From assembly GCA_037892935.1 (NCBI GenBank), contig JAYXKI010000015.1, forward strand, positions 434,001-498,000: 64,000 nt of DNA, written 5' to 3'. The stretch's first letter is position 1. The number at the start of each line of letters is the position of its first letter. Positions 51,944-62,845 of this stretch are shown here, piece after piece. Source of the stretch: Phlebopus portentosus (taxonomy: Eukaryota; Basidiomycota; Agaricomycetes; Boletales; Boletinellaceae). The notes beneath the pieces are model-generated. The model saw nothing but the letters and a program-made list of their open reading frames with translations. It searched no databases and was not told the origin of the DNA. A program made the translations under genes and the position numbers.

Positions 51944-54502
51944 ATGCCGCCGACCCCAGCTCAGAGGCCGCGGCTCTCCCCAATTGACAACACCCAACCT
52001 CCCACCCCCAGTACACCTCCTAAGATGGCCTCTATACCAACAATGACCAGCACCCATACCGGCATTCCCGCTGCGCCCCCCGCAGCCTCAGGACCGACCC
52101 CGCTGCCCCCCCAACAGCCGTCCCCCGCCGCACCAGCCTATGCCGCACCAGCACCACCCCCCGCGGGCGCCTTTCCCCCTCTTCCAGACCTCAGTGACCC
52201 AGATACCCATCCATTAAGCGGTCCCAACCCATCAGTGCCAGGAGCTACAATGCCCTACCTGGGAGACCGCCGCGTGCCGAAGTTCAACGCCTCCGGCGAC
52301 CCCACGGAAATCCCCATCTTCTTTAACAGAGTCCGGCTATTTGGACAAAGCGCCGGCCTAACAGATGCGCAAATGATCGCTTGGGCAAGATGCTACGCCG
52401 ACGCTAAAGACGATCAGCTATGGTGCAAAAGGCCCGAAACGAGAGGAAACGACTTTATGGCATTCAAAGACGCTATCCTAAAGTACTACCCAAACGCTAC
52501 GACCCAGTACACACTCGGCGACCTCCACAACCTTATTAACATAAGCCGCAACCAAATTATGCTGAACACCGCCGCCCTCGGCGAATACCATAGGAACTTT
52601 ATCACCGTCTCCTCGTATCTTATCAACGCCGGCATGCTATCAGAGTTCGAACAGAAGCGTATGTTCAGAGAAGGCCTCCACCCGACGCTAAACAGAGAGC
52701 TGGATCTTAATTTGCGGTTTGTCAAGCACGACCACCCTACCGGCGTGCCCTGGGACATTGACACAGTTGTAAGAGAACTAGAACGCATCCTAACCGGCGG
52801 CCGCCTCACAACCGCCGACCAACCACTGATGTATGCGGCGACAGCGGCCATGCCCACCTATACACAAGTTACGACGTACACGCCACCGCCGCAACCCGGT
52901 GCTCCGGCCTACGGAGTCATCAACCAACCCCAGGTCAAGCAAGAAGAACCGTGGGTGTCCCTCCTAATCCAGGAAATGCGCGCCCTCCGTGAAGCCACCG
53001 AGAAGTCAAACTGCCGCGCTCCGCCGCCAACCGCAGGAGCCCCGCCGCAGCCCCGACAAGCCAGATTTAACGGAAAATGCACCGTATGCACCAGTGTAAC
53101 GCACTCTACCCGCAACTGTCCCACCAAGATCTCCCTGATCCAGAGGGGAATCATGCTCGCCGACGCCAAAGGGTACCTGTACCCCTCCAATGGCCGACTT
53201 CCTCAGGGAGAACCGGGGATGTCGGTACTGGACAGGATTAATAAGCTCTTCATAGAGAATCCAAACTACGCACCAGTTGGCGTCCAGCTCCCCATTCAGC
53301 CCATATCTGACACGCCGCCAAGGATCGCTCCGCTGAGGCAGGATCCTACATATCAGGGACAACCACCGACTCAACAATCCATGTATCAGTCACACCCTCC
53401 ATCACAGGAATCTATGTACCAGGGCCTCAACCGGGCACCGCCTCCCTTAGCCTACAATACAAATCCGCTGAACGGCCTGCTGCCGCGAATCCAGGAATCG
53501 AACTACTTCGAGGCTATCACCCCAGAAGACCCCCCAGACGACGATGCCTGCGACGGAGTCGTGCTCCTTTTTGAACAAGAAGAATCCACCGAACAACCGC
53601 AGAATGCCTTTGCCGCTGCCGGAAGACGGCCAGGCCCCAGAGAAGTTTTCGACGGAATCGAAATCCCCACCAGAAAGCCGCCTCGAGACCCCAACCCGAA
53701 ATGGGGAGATAACAGCAAGAAAGGGAAACCACCCGGACAATGCCCGGCCCCGCCGCCGATGCCCTCGGCACCGCACAGGGACGACGCGGCAGATCCGAAG
53801 CCACAATACCGAACCACCGTACCAGCATACGATGACGCCGCGGTATCAAACGTTTTCGACAAGATTCTGGACTCGGAAGTCACCCTGCCGATCCGAAGCC
53901 TGCTCGCCGCCTCTCCCGAAATTAGAAAGAAGTGTAAAGAATTTGTCACGGGGCGCCGAGAACTAATTAGGGAAAATCCTGATCACGAGATGGCAATGTA
54001 CGCCTCAATCCTGAGGCCCACCTCGCCGGTCAACTTCGGCGACGAAGATCCATCCGTCGCCCCGCCGAACATCCCCCTTCGCGAAATCGAGGTCTGGCTC
54101 GATGATAAATTCGAAGTAAAGGCTTTGCTCGACTCGGGGTCGACGTTTATCGCCGTGCCAAAAGAGGTATGGAAGGACCTCAGCTCCCCGACGATAATGA
54201 GCCAAGCAATCACAGTAGAAACCGCCGACAGACAAACCTCACACTCGGCGGGACTCATCCCTCGCGTCAGACTCACCATAGGCGCCTTCTCTATTGTTGT
54301 CCAAGTCCAGGTCGTCGAAAAGGCCCCCTTTCAGTTACTATTAGGCCAGCCGTTTTTCGTACACACTAGGGCGCAGGTCATAGACGAGGCCGACGGCGAA
54401 CAGACGCTATACCTTACTCATCCCGATACGAACGAAACCATGTCGATCCCGACGATTCAGCGCGGCGCCGGGACAGAAAAACAGCGCCCCCCTGGACAAT
54501 GA
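51944..54502 (+). CDS. gag: gag-pro of element 2 (intact)
   Basis: One open frame of 852 codons. A Pro-rich N terminus is followed by the Gag capsid part (RRVPKFNASGDPTEIPIFF from about residue 110, and LGEYHRNFITVSSYLIN). The CCHC knuckle (CTVCTSVTHSTRNC) lies near 53085-53125, with a Pro/Gln-rich linker after it. The retropepsin domain has an intact LLDSGS near 54123-54140 and LLGQPFF near 54340. The frame is open upstream to about 51285 without an ATG, with plausible protein composition, so a non-AUG or spliced start is possible. The stop overlaps the pol ATG (ATGA). Element 1 has the same ORF broken by TGA. Confidence 0.9.
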   Translation: MPPTPAQRPRLSPIDNTQPPTPSTPPKMASIPTMTSTHTGIPAAPPAASGPTPLPPQQPSPAAPAYAAPAPPPAGAFPPLPDLSDPDTHPLSGPNPSVPGATMPYLGDRRVPKFNASGDPTEIPIFFNRVRLFGQSAGLTDAQMIAWARCYADAKDDQLWCKRPETRGNDFMAFKDAILKYYPNATTQYTLGDLHNLINISRNQIMLNTAALGEYHRNFITVSSYLINAGMLSEFEQKRMFREGLHPTLNRELDLNLRFVKHDHPTGVPWDIDTVVRELERILTGGRLTTADQPLMYAATAAMPTYTQVTTYTPPPQPGAPAYGVINQPQVKQEEPWVSLLIQEMRALREATEKSNCRAPPPTAGAPPQPRQARFNGKCTVCTSVTHSTRNCPTKISLIQRGIMLADAKGYLYPSNGRLPQGEPGMSVLDRINKLFIENPNYAPVGVQLPIQPISDTPPRIAPLRQDPTYQGQPPTQQSMYQSHPPSQESMYQGLNRAPPPLAYNTNPLNGLLPRIQESNYFEAITPEDPPDDDACDGVVLLFEQEESTEQPQNAFAAAGRRPGPREVFDGIEIPTRKPPRDPNPKWGDNSKKGKPPGQCPAPPPMPSAPHRDDAADPKPQYRTTVPAYDDAAVSNVFDKILDSEVTLPIRSLLAASPEIRKKCKEFVTGRRELIRENPDHEMAMYASILRPTSPVNFGDEDPSVAPPNIPLREIEVWLDDKFEVKALLDSGSTFIAVPKEVWKDLSSPTIMSQAITVETADRQTSHSAGLIPRVRLTIGAFSIVVQVQVVEKAPFQLLLGQPFFVHTRAQVIDEADGEQTLYLTHPDTNETMSIPTIQRGAGTEKQRPPGQ
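54486..54502 (+). promoter_or_regulatory. gag-pol overlap with possible -1 slip site (C CCC CCT)
   Basis: Near the end of gag-pro the codons CGC CCC CCT give a C CCC CCT heptamer, and the -1 frame is open from there into pol. The stop TGA and an ATG in the pol frame overlap as ATGA (54499-54502), so termination-reinitiation is an alternative. Element 1 also needs a -1 shift. Confidence 0.5.
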
Positions 54503-57500
54503 CGTCCCAGCGGCGTCCGCCGGAACATATGCGGCGTATACCCCCAACCATACCCGACGCATATGTGCTCCATCACGGCCCGGCGACTGTAAATATCGCC
54601 TTCAGTCCCCGCACCATAGATATCTCCACCTCATTTTCTGATCGATCCGCCGAAAAGGGTTTCACAGCCCAGAACAAAGCCCAAAAACATCCAGCCTTCT
54701 TCATTAACTCTATTTTCGACGATGAATCACTCCCCGTACGCAACCGAATACCCCGCTCCAACAGCACTCTTAATACCAAGGCCGCTCAACCGGCCGGGCA
54801 CGCCTACAAGTACAAAAAGGTCGCCCAATGAACCAAACCTATATCGGCAACCCTTCCAGAGGACTACCACATCATACGCAAATCACACCCGCAGCCGCTC
54901 ACAGATCTACCGAAGCTCCCTATCGATCCGCCGGAGTTCATTCCAGGACGCCACTTTACACAAGAACGCTTCGACGCCCTAGACATCGACCCAACTGGTT
55001 TCCTCAGTGAGGAAGAAAAGAACCTCGCCTACTGGACCCTTCTACAACATGAAGACGGCCTAGCTTGGGATGAAACAGAAAAGGGCTCCCTCGACTATCA
55101 ATACTTCGCGCCGGTTCTAATTCCTACTGTCGACCATACGCCGTGGGTAATGAAAAACATCCCTATTCCGCCGGGGATCTTCAACGAAGTGGTTCGCATA
55201 ATCAAAGACAAAATTAACTCCGGCGTCTACGAGCCGTCCAATTCCTCTTACCGCTCCCGATGGTTCTGCGTTGTTAAAAAAGATGGAAAATCCCTTCGGC
55301 TTGTACACGATCTCCAGCCACTCAACAAAGTCTCCATACGCGACCCCTCTGTCCCTTACCCCACAGAACACATCGCCGAGACCTTCGGCGGCCATGCCTG
55401 CTACACCACACTCGATCTATTCGTCGCCTTCGACCAGAGAAAGCTCGACGTACGATCCCACGACCTCACAACATTCCAAACACCTCTCGGCGCGTTTCGC
55501 CTCACCTCGATTCCTATGGGATACACCAACTCGCAACAAATTATGCACGCCGACGTCACGTTCGTCCTCAAAGATGAGATACCCCATGTCTGTATCCCAT
55601 ACATCGACGATATTCCTGTAAAAGGCCCTAAATCCTGATACGAGCTCGCCGCCGGAAAATACGAAAGCATTCCGGGGAACCCGAACATCCGCCGCTTCAT
55701 CTGGGAACACCTCAACGACGTCAACCGCGTCCTCCAACGCCTTAAAGTAGTCGGCGTCACTGTCTTGGGTAAGAAACTCATCATCGCCGCACCAGAAGCA
55801 GTCATTGTAGGACACACCTGTAATTACGCCGGCCGAGTCCCAGACGCATCCAGGGTCAAGGCGATAATGGATTGGCCGCCGCCGCGGGATGTCCACAATG
55901 TTCGGGCATTCTTAGGTACGGCCGGCGTCCTTAGACACTTCATGAAGAACTACGCCAGACTATCCGCCGGTCTCAACAAACTACTCTGCAAAGACCAGCC
56001 CTTCCTATTCGACGAAGACGCCCGCCGATCTATGGATCTACTAAAACATGCCATAGCATCCTCCGGCGCCATTCGTTCTATTGACTATAAGTCAGGACAA
56101 CCTGTTCATTTCTGTGTAGACTCCTCCGTTCATGGCTACGGCGCTGAAGAGTAAGTCTGAAGCTTGGGAACGTACGGAGTCGTTACGACCAGTTCCGTGG
56201 TGTTCCGACTGGTTTCGCTCGGTTTCGACTGGTTTCGCTCGAACGAGTGAACTTAGCAAGAACGCCATAGTCCAGATGGCACGTGCACCGTTCTTTGATC
56301 GGCCATCAAGACGGGAGAATCACGGCATCGAGTTTGCACGCGTCGATCACAAGTCTCCGGACCTCGGATCCGCATTCCAGACAAAGAGATTTGACCCTGC
56401 AACCTCGTCCTCAGTCCCTCTCCTTTGTTAAACATCGCAGACTTACTTTGTCAGGCTAGCCAGAGCCCTTCCGAGTCGTTTCCCCGAAGTTCCGCTTCGT
56501 TCCGCTCAAAGAGACCCGGTTCCGAAGGTTCCGCACATTTTCTGACCTTTCTATATGCGTCCCCTTTAATCCATTATGCTCTCGTTCCAGACATGCTTAG
56601 TATTGTTTCTTTTGACCTATGTGTCCCTTAAACCATTCCTATGCGCTCCTCTCCTTTGTAGATAGCGATATGCGTTCCCTTTTCCTTATGACGTAGGTTC
56701 TCTGACCGCTGGGAGGCTCAGTCTTGGACGTTTAGTATAAATATAGCACGACTCTCGTAGTAGAGGGACAGCTTAGTCGGAGCTGAGTGGGAGCTTAGCT
56801 TACAGTTCTCACATCGTCTCAAAGTCCCTCGACCTCTAGTCTACTTGTTCGTAGTGGACTCTCTCGTCTCTATAGTCTAATATACGACATTTCGTGTTCT
56901 GTACAGTCGATCGGTGATCTCTCTTCGTAGTAGAGCCGTTCGTGCGTTCGTATAGTTCGCCGTCATCGTATAAAGGCTTCTCTATCTCCTCTCACCCGAA
57001 ACAAGACCCCCTCACGTGTTTCGATCCGTTTCGCCCGGTTTCGCTCGTAACCCAGTTACTCTGCGTGCCGCTCGCATTTGGTCTCGCAACACCTTCTCCT
57101 CTCCATTGTCGTCGGGAAAGGACACCATATCATCCCTTTCCTCTTGACTTTCCACTCTCCGCTTCCTCAAGACCAGCCCGGTGCTATTCCGCATCGTTTC
57201 GATCGGAAACGGTCAGTTTTATCGTCCCACACGTATCCTTCGATTCTCTCAGTCCCCTTCCGTCATCGTTTCGCACTTCTATCCCTCGCATCACATTTCG
57301 ACACACTCAGCAATTGTCCTTCGTCCATCTTATCGCGTTTCGAATCGTTACGCCGCGTTCCGACACTTTAGACTACGAGTGAGATCGGCTGCAGTCGCTT
57401 ACCAGTGTGTTAGCACAGTCGATTAGTCACGTTCGGGTTGGTGGTTCGACTAGCGTAGCTTAGTTAGTTTAGTTCTTGTGCCTTGGGTTAGTCGGCTTTA

Positions 57501-59617
57501 GTCCAGAGCTCGCAGTTGAGCCGGAGAGTCGATTTAGCCTTTGCACCGCCACCGTCGATCTCGGGAGAAGCCTACCCTCGGAATTCCTCCTCGAGCGCTT
57601 CCCTCATATCCCCGGTTCTCACCAAGCCCTTCCATTGTATATCCCTATTTCCCTCCATTCCTTCGTGCCCTTAGCTCGGGTGAAATTCTCTGCTGACCGT
57701 TTGAAGGTATTCTAGGGCAGCCCCTCGAACTATACACTCCCTGTCCGGCATCAGAACGTCCACAGGAGTTTCAGCGCCATCTTGTTACAGCTCGGCAAAA
57801 ACGGCGAAAGGGTCCCATCTCGTTTCATGTCCGGAACCTGGAACAACAGAGAACGAAACTACTCCCAGGCGAAGCTAGAACTCTTCGGCCTCTTCAGAGC
57901 TCTATATGAGGCGCGCATATACCTCGTCGGCATCGATCACTTTTTCGTCGAAGTCGATGCCAGCTATATTAAAGGCATGATTAACAACCCAGACCTCCAA
58001 CCCAATGCCACTATCAATAGATGGATCGCCGGCATCTTACTTTTCAATTTCACGATCATTCATATGCCGGCGCCCAAACACCTTGGCCCAGACGGCCTAT
58101 CACGCCGCGGCGCCGCACAAACCGATCCGCCGCGAGACGAAGGCTTCAAAGAATGGATTGACCATCAATACTCCTTCCTAAACCAAGACCTTTCCGACAC
58201 AGTCTATACCCCAAACAGCGAACCCGTACAACTCCCCAATCACAAAGCCTCCCAAAAAGGATTCAAAGACCTCGATTCTATCAAGAAATTTCTCGCCGCC
58301 CCATCCCGCCCCGCCGATCTTTCAGATGCCCAATTCAAACAGTTCGTACGCCGAGCCACTCGTTTCTTCCTACAGCACGGTGAACTCTACAGAAAGAACG
58401 ACAAAGGTCACGCCGCACTCGTTATTCCGCCGGAACACCGGATTTCCATTATCAGAACTGCCCACGACGAACTCGGCCACAAAGGCTTCTTCTCTGTCAG
58501 AACAACGATCCAAGACTGATTCTGGTGGCCAGGAATGCATCAGGACATCAAATGGTATATCAGAACCTGCCACCAATGCCAAACGAGGCAGTTTACGAAA
58601 ATATATACTACGCCGCAAAGCCCGACGCCTGCGCCGCTATTCACCAGGGTGCATATAGACGTGATGTTAATGCCGCCCTCCGGCGGATTCAAGTATATCG
58701 TTCAGGCCCGAGACTCGCTCACCGGATACCCCGAATTCCGAACGCTGCGCAAAGATAACGCCGCCTCGACAGCACGCTTCGTTTTTGAAGATATTTTGTC
58801 AAGATGGGGATGAGTCGAGGAGATCGTAACCGACAACGGCACCTCATTCTCCAAGGACCTACCCTGCCTTCTCGCCAAATACAATGTCCGGCACATCCGA
58901 ATCTTGCCGTACAACTCAAGAGCCAACGGAATCATTGAGCAGCGACACCGGGACCTTAGAGAAACCCTAATGAAGCTCGCCGATGCAAGCCCAGACAAGT
59001 GGTCCCAGCATATATACCACGCCATTTGGGCTGAACGAATCACGATCCAACGCCGCACAGGCTATAGCCCATACTTTATGGCCCACGGCGTCGAACCAGT
59101 ACTCCCCTTCGACCTCGCCGAACAGACGTACATCTCGCCGGCGGTCACCTCCAAGATGTCTGACGCACAACTCATCGCGGCGAGAGCAAGGGCACTCCAG
59201 AAACGACCCGAGGACCTCCAACGAGTCAAGGAATCCGTCATCCAGGGACGCTTCAAATCCATACAGGACTTCGAGAAAACCCACGCCGCAACAATTAAGG
59301 ATTACAATTTTGCCCCCGGCTCACTTGTGCTGGTCCGGAACTCCCAGATCAAAAATGAGCTGAACAGGAAGACAAAACCGAAGTACCTAGGGCCCATGAT
59401 TGTTGTGTGGCGAACCAAAGGAGGATCCTACGTTCTCGCCGAAGCAAACGGCGCCATTTCAGCACTTCGTTACGCAGCATTCAGAGTTATCCCCTACCAC
59501 GCACGCACTCGAATCATCAACTCAGTCGAAGACCTCACTCAGAAATCCACGCCGGAACTCGACAACCTAGCACAAGAGACTGCAGCGGATGACCTAGATG
59601 CCGAATCCAACTTATGA
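54499..59617 (+). pseudogene. pol: pol of element 2, split by a solo LTR and four TGA codons
   Basis: The N-terminal part has stops at 54829-54831 and 55636-55638. The RT has DLFVAFDQ and an intact YIDD near 55600; RNase H begins at CVDSSVHGYGA. The solo LTR (56145-57773) splits RNase H. It resumes at 57778 with the KLELFGL and EVDASYIKG blocks and DGLSRR. Integrase: HDELGHKG zinc site with TGA at 58517-58519, CHQCQ, HIDV, TGA at 58811-58813, TDNG, NGIIEQRH, then LGPMIVVWR near 59388; stop at 59617. At three of the four stops element 1 has Arg or Lys in the aligned place (GPKSR-YEL, ERFWW, AQKVRP). Catalytic residues are otherwise kept. Confidence 0.93.
56145..57773 (+). mobile_element. Solo LTR of the element 1 family, nested in element 2 pol
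   Basis: The 1629-bp copy runs TGAAGAG...GTTTCA, identical in length to the 3' LTR of element 1. It is flanked by GCGC at 56141-56144 and 57774-57777. Removing the LTR and one GCGC restores the RNase H reading frame (..GYGA then ILLQ..), which proves the 4-bp target duplication. It arose by LTR-LTR recombination after insertion. Element 1's family is therefore younger here than element 2. Confidence 0.97.
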
Positions 59618-60056
59618 AGATCCGCCGAAGCCTCATAATCACCCTCTCCCTTATATACACATTCCCCAAGTCACCTATTCGGACCCGCCGCTATCTTCAC
59701 ACTCTCCAATCATCACTCAAATGACTGCGGCGAGACGCCGAGTCACCCCCTTCCACATTTTCACCTTACTCAAGTCATTCTTTCAGCCCCGGCGCTATTT
59801 TTAGGGCGCCTATCCTCCCTATTTCATTCCAGCCCATCTCAATCTTACATTCCCTGATCTCACAAAGAACCATCCTCACAAGAAAAACATTCGGCTTGTT
59901 ATTACAAGCCACTATAGTACACAAGAAAAAGAAAAATACAATATTTTTGTACTTTTATATTTTTCCTATTTTTTTTAATTTTTTTTTCGGCCCAAGGGCA
60001 CTTCATGGTCGCCGAAGACCGCGAGCCGACGCCGTTTGCGTCGTTTGGCTTGCCGC
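59618..60056. other. Convergent spacer between pol and the antisense gene of element 2
   Basis: A 439-bp non-coding spacer, nearly the same length as in element 1 (446 bp). It contains A-rich then T-rich runs (59921-59990) that could serve as 3'-end signals for both converging transcripts. Confidence 0.55.
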
Positions 60057-61704
60057 CTATCCACAGCGTTCACCCTGGGCCTTTTCCTCCACCCCCCCAC
60101 CCGCACTCTCTCCCGCCAACGTCGACTCCATCCCCTCCAGCTGCCGGCGGAGAGCGAGGACCTCCTGCTGTGCCAGGAAGGTCACGTCCGACTCCAAGAT
60201 ATCGCACCGGTGGTGTGATACCCGGCACGCCTGGCACAGGAGCGCCGGCGGGCGCCTCATGCACATCTCCCCACGCCCGATGCACCGCTCGCACCCCGGC
60301 GACACGAACTCGAGGAGGCGGCGGCTCTGACCCCTGGGGAGCCGCCCGACCCTCTCGAACTCCCAACCCCCCTCCTCCCTCTGAATATTATAGTCAGAGA
60401 GTGTCAAGAACAAAATTCAAGACAGCACTCACCGCCCCGTCCCTTCTTTCTGTCGCCTCCTCTTTCACCCTTCCCCCACCCGAGGCTGCCACTCCCGGCG
60501 CTCTTGCTCGTTTCGCCGGCGGCTCGACCACCGGCTCACATACGTGCTTCGGAAGGGGAGGCACCTAGAAATGAAACATGTCAGTGAAGAATAAGATCCA
60601 GGATATAAAACACACATCGACATATACCTCCTTTCCACTCGACCTTTTCGCTCGCGTTGACCCCTCATCAGACTCAACCTCAAGAGTAATGGTCTTTCCC
60701 GTGACCGTCCCCGAGCGTCCCTCTCGCGTCACTCGACCACTCTCCCCCTTGAGCGTCTCGCTGGACGAACCCGCCACCTCAAGACCAGGGATCGACGACC
60801 CAGGAAGAGTAATCGTCTTTCCCGTCGCCGGCCTGGCCACGGGACGCGCCTGCACCTTCGCTTTGGTGCTCGTTTTAGGCGCCGCGACCTAAGAAGATAT
60901 TATCAGAGACAGTAAAAAACAAAATTCAAGACAACGACTTACCAGGTTCCCCGCCTCATCACGCCCTGAGGACCTACAGAAGGCCTCGACGACCTCCGGG
61001 CCCCCAACTCGCAGGGTGGTGAGCGTCTTGAGGAAGGAGGCTTTCGCCTCCTCGGCCACCTTCGCCGCGCTCCGCTTCGCCTCCTCACGAGCCTCCTCCT
61101 CCCGGCGCTTGGCCAGCCTCTCCGCGACGCGTCGGAGGCAATTCACCTCCGACTGGGCGGCCTTGTCCAACGCCTCGGCGGCGTCTTTAGCCTCCCCGGC
61201 GGCCATCCGCACCACCGTCGCCCGGTTCACCAACCACCTTCCCGCGCAATAATATTCGGGCTTTTCAGCCCTCGCGTCGTTGGATAGCGTGGGGAAGCGC
61301 TCTCCAAGCCCCTTCTGAAAAAGTAAACCAGATCGTCAGCTCACACGGTTATTATCAAGGGAATGCAAATTTACCAAGAGCCCATCGAGCTCATCAGCAG
61401 CGGGCCCCTCATCGTTTCGGGCCCGCTCGATCCACCCCCTCACCGCTGTAATGGCCGCCCACACGACCGCGTCCAGTTCTTCCCCCCCCTCCCCCCCCTC
61501 CCCACCCTCCTCCTCCGTCTCCCCCTGCGACTCCGGCGGGACCTCTTGCCCGCTGGGGGCCCGCGACATCCCGCCCGCGGCAGGAGCCCCCGTCGCCGCC
61601 CCGGCGTCCACCTCCATCTGGTCGGAGGGAGCCTCCGACCCCTCCCTGCTGTTGTTGCTGCTGCTGTCGCTGCTGCTGCTGACGCTGAGAATCGTCGGCG
61701 CCAT
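60057..61704 (-). CDS. Antisense accessory gene of element 2: five-exon coiled-coil/Zn2Cys6-type protein (intact)
   Basis: Minus-strand exons are 61704-61375, 61314-60943, 60888-60628, 60564-60433 and 60380-60057. All four introns are GT-AG (50-63 nt) and all phase 0, giving an open frame of 472 codons plus stop. Exon 1 is Ser/acidic with a Glu/Gly run. Exon 2 is a long Ala/Glu/Arg helix, likely coiled coil. Exons 3 and 4 are basic and Thr/Ser-rich. Exon 5 holds a cysteine block spaced C-x2-C-x6-C-x8-C-x2-C-x6-C (starting CERCIGRGEMC), which fits the fungal Zn2Cys6 cluster, then a short coiled coil (LAQQEVLALRRQLEGME). It shares position, strand, phase-0 introns and the C-terminal cluster with the gene at 7712-9979, but little other sequence. 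Function unknown. Confidence 0.8.
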
Positions 61705-62845
61705 GGTGGAAAGAGGAAAAGAGAAACGGGGAACTCAGACACGAGTCCCCGTCGTCTATATCCTCGCCGCACCTAATTCAAACTCCGATTTCAGCCCTCC
61801 ATACACGTGACCTCCCCGCCCCCTTTTTACCAATCAATTACCAAATCCTCCCCACTGCTCCGCCGCAATCTCCACTCAAATTCCACAAACCCCTCGGTGA
61901 CTCCCCCCCCTCCAAAACTCGCCGGAACAATCCGCCTAACCCCGCCACAACACAGCCCCAACCTTCCAGACCCCTGCCAAGCCGGCCGATACAACATTCT
62001 ATGCCGATCCCCCCCGCCGATCATCAAATATCGCCGCACACCCTACCCTAGCCGTACCTACACCCATTAACAAATCCTCAACCTATATGCTACGACCTAC
62101 ACCACCCTAGTTAACTACCAGGCGTCCCCGACTGGTTCTCGGACCGCCAAAAGCCCGCCGAATTGTATTTCCGATGTACCACTACCCCTGACTACAAGGC
62201 CATTGTATCCATATCTGGTACTAGATCAAGATCATGATATGACGACACCTTCCATGATTAACCATTTAAACTTTACTTCCGAACTCCCTTCTAAATCGAA
62301 GCTCGTCCCTCCGACGCCCCGCCTATATGAAACTCCTTCGCCCAGGCCCCCTTCTATTCGAAGATCGCTTCGCCCCACGCCGCTACAGGCCACCATACCC
62401 GAACTACCGGCAAACCAGCCTCGCCACGAGCTTCCCATCCCACTCACTCGTCCTGCCGATGACCTGCCTATACGAAATTCCTTCGCCCAGGCCCCCATCC
62501 CATTCGAAGTTCGCTTCGCCCCACGCCGCTACAGGCCACCATACCCGAACTACCGGCGAACCAGCCTCGCCGCTAGCCTCCTATCCCACTTACTCGTCCC
62601 GCTGATGATCCGCCTACACGAAACACCTTTGCCTAGGCCCCCTTCCATTAGAACACTACTTCGGCTTTCGCCTATATTGGCCCCTACACTATAATACTGG
62701 CAACTTCACCTCACCAAAAGCCGTCATACCCTCCGGCCAACCCGGAAAACACTCGCCGAAAATATATAAAGCGGTCGGCGACCTACTCACCGCCCCCAAA
62801 ACATCTACCCTACAGATTACGAATACCATCGGCGCTCCTTACAAC
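61705..62845. repeat. Intergenic region of element 2 with about 145-bp direct repeats
   Basis: This region lies upstream of two divergent genes. Two full units and a partial third begin near 62331, 62476 and 62622 (CCTTCGCCCAGGCCCCC, then CGCCCCACGCCGCTACAGG in units 1 and 2). A 163-codon frame crosses them, but it only reflects the repeat. These could be tandem regulatory blocks. Confidence 0.6.
62763..62770 (+). promoter_or_regulatory. TATA box for the extra sense ORF
   Basis: TATATAAA lies 76 bp before the ATG at 62846, in GC-rich surroundings and directly after the 145-bp repeats. It suggests the downstream ORF has its own promoter rather than being read only from the LTR. Confidence 0.55.
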
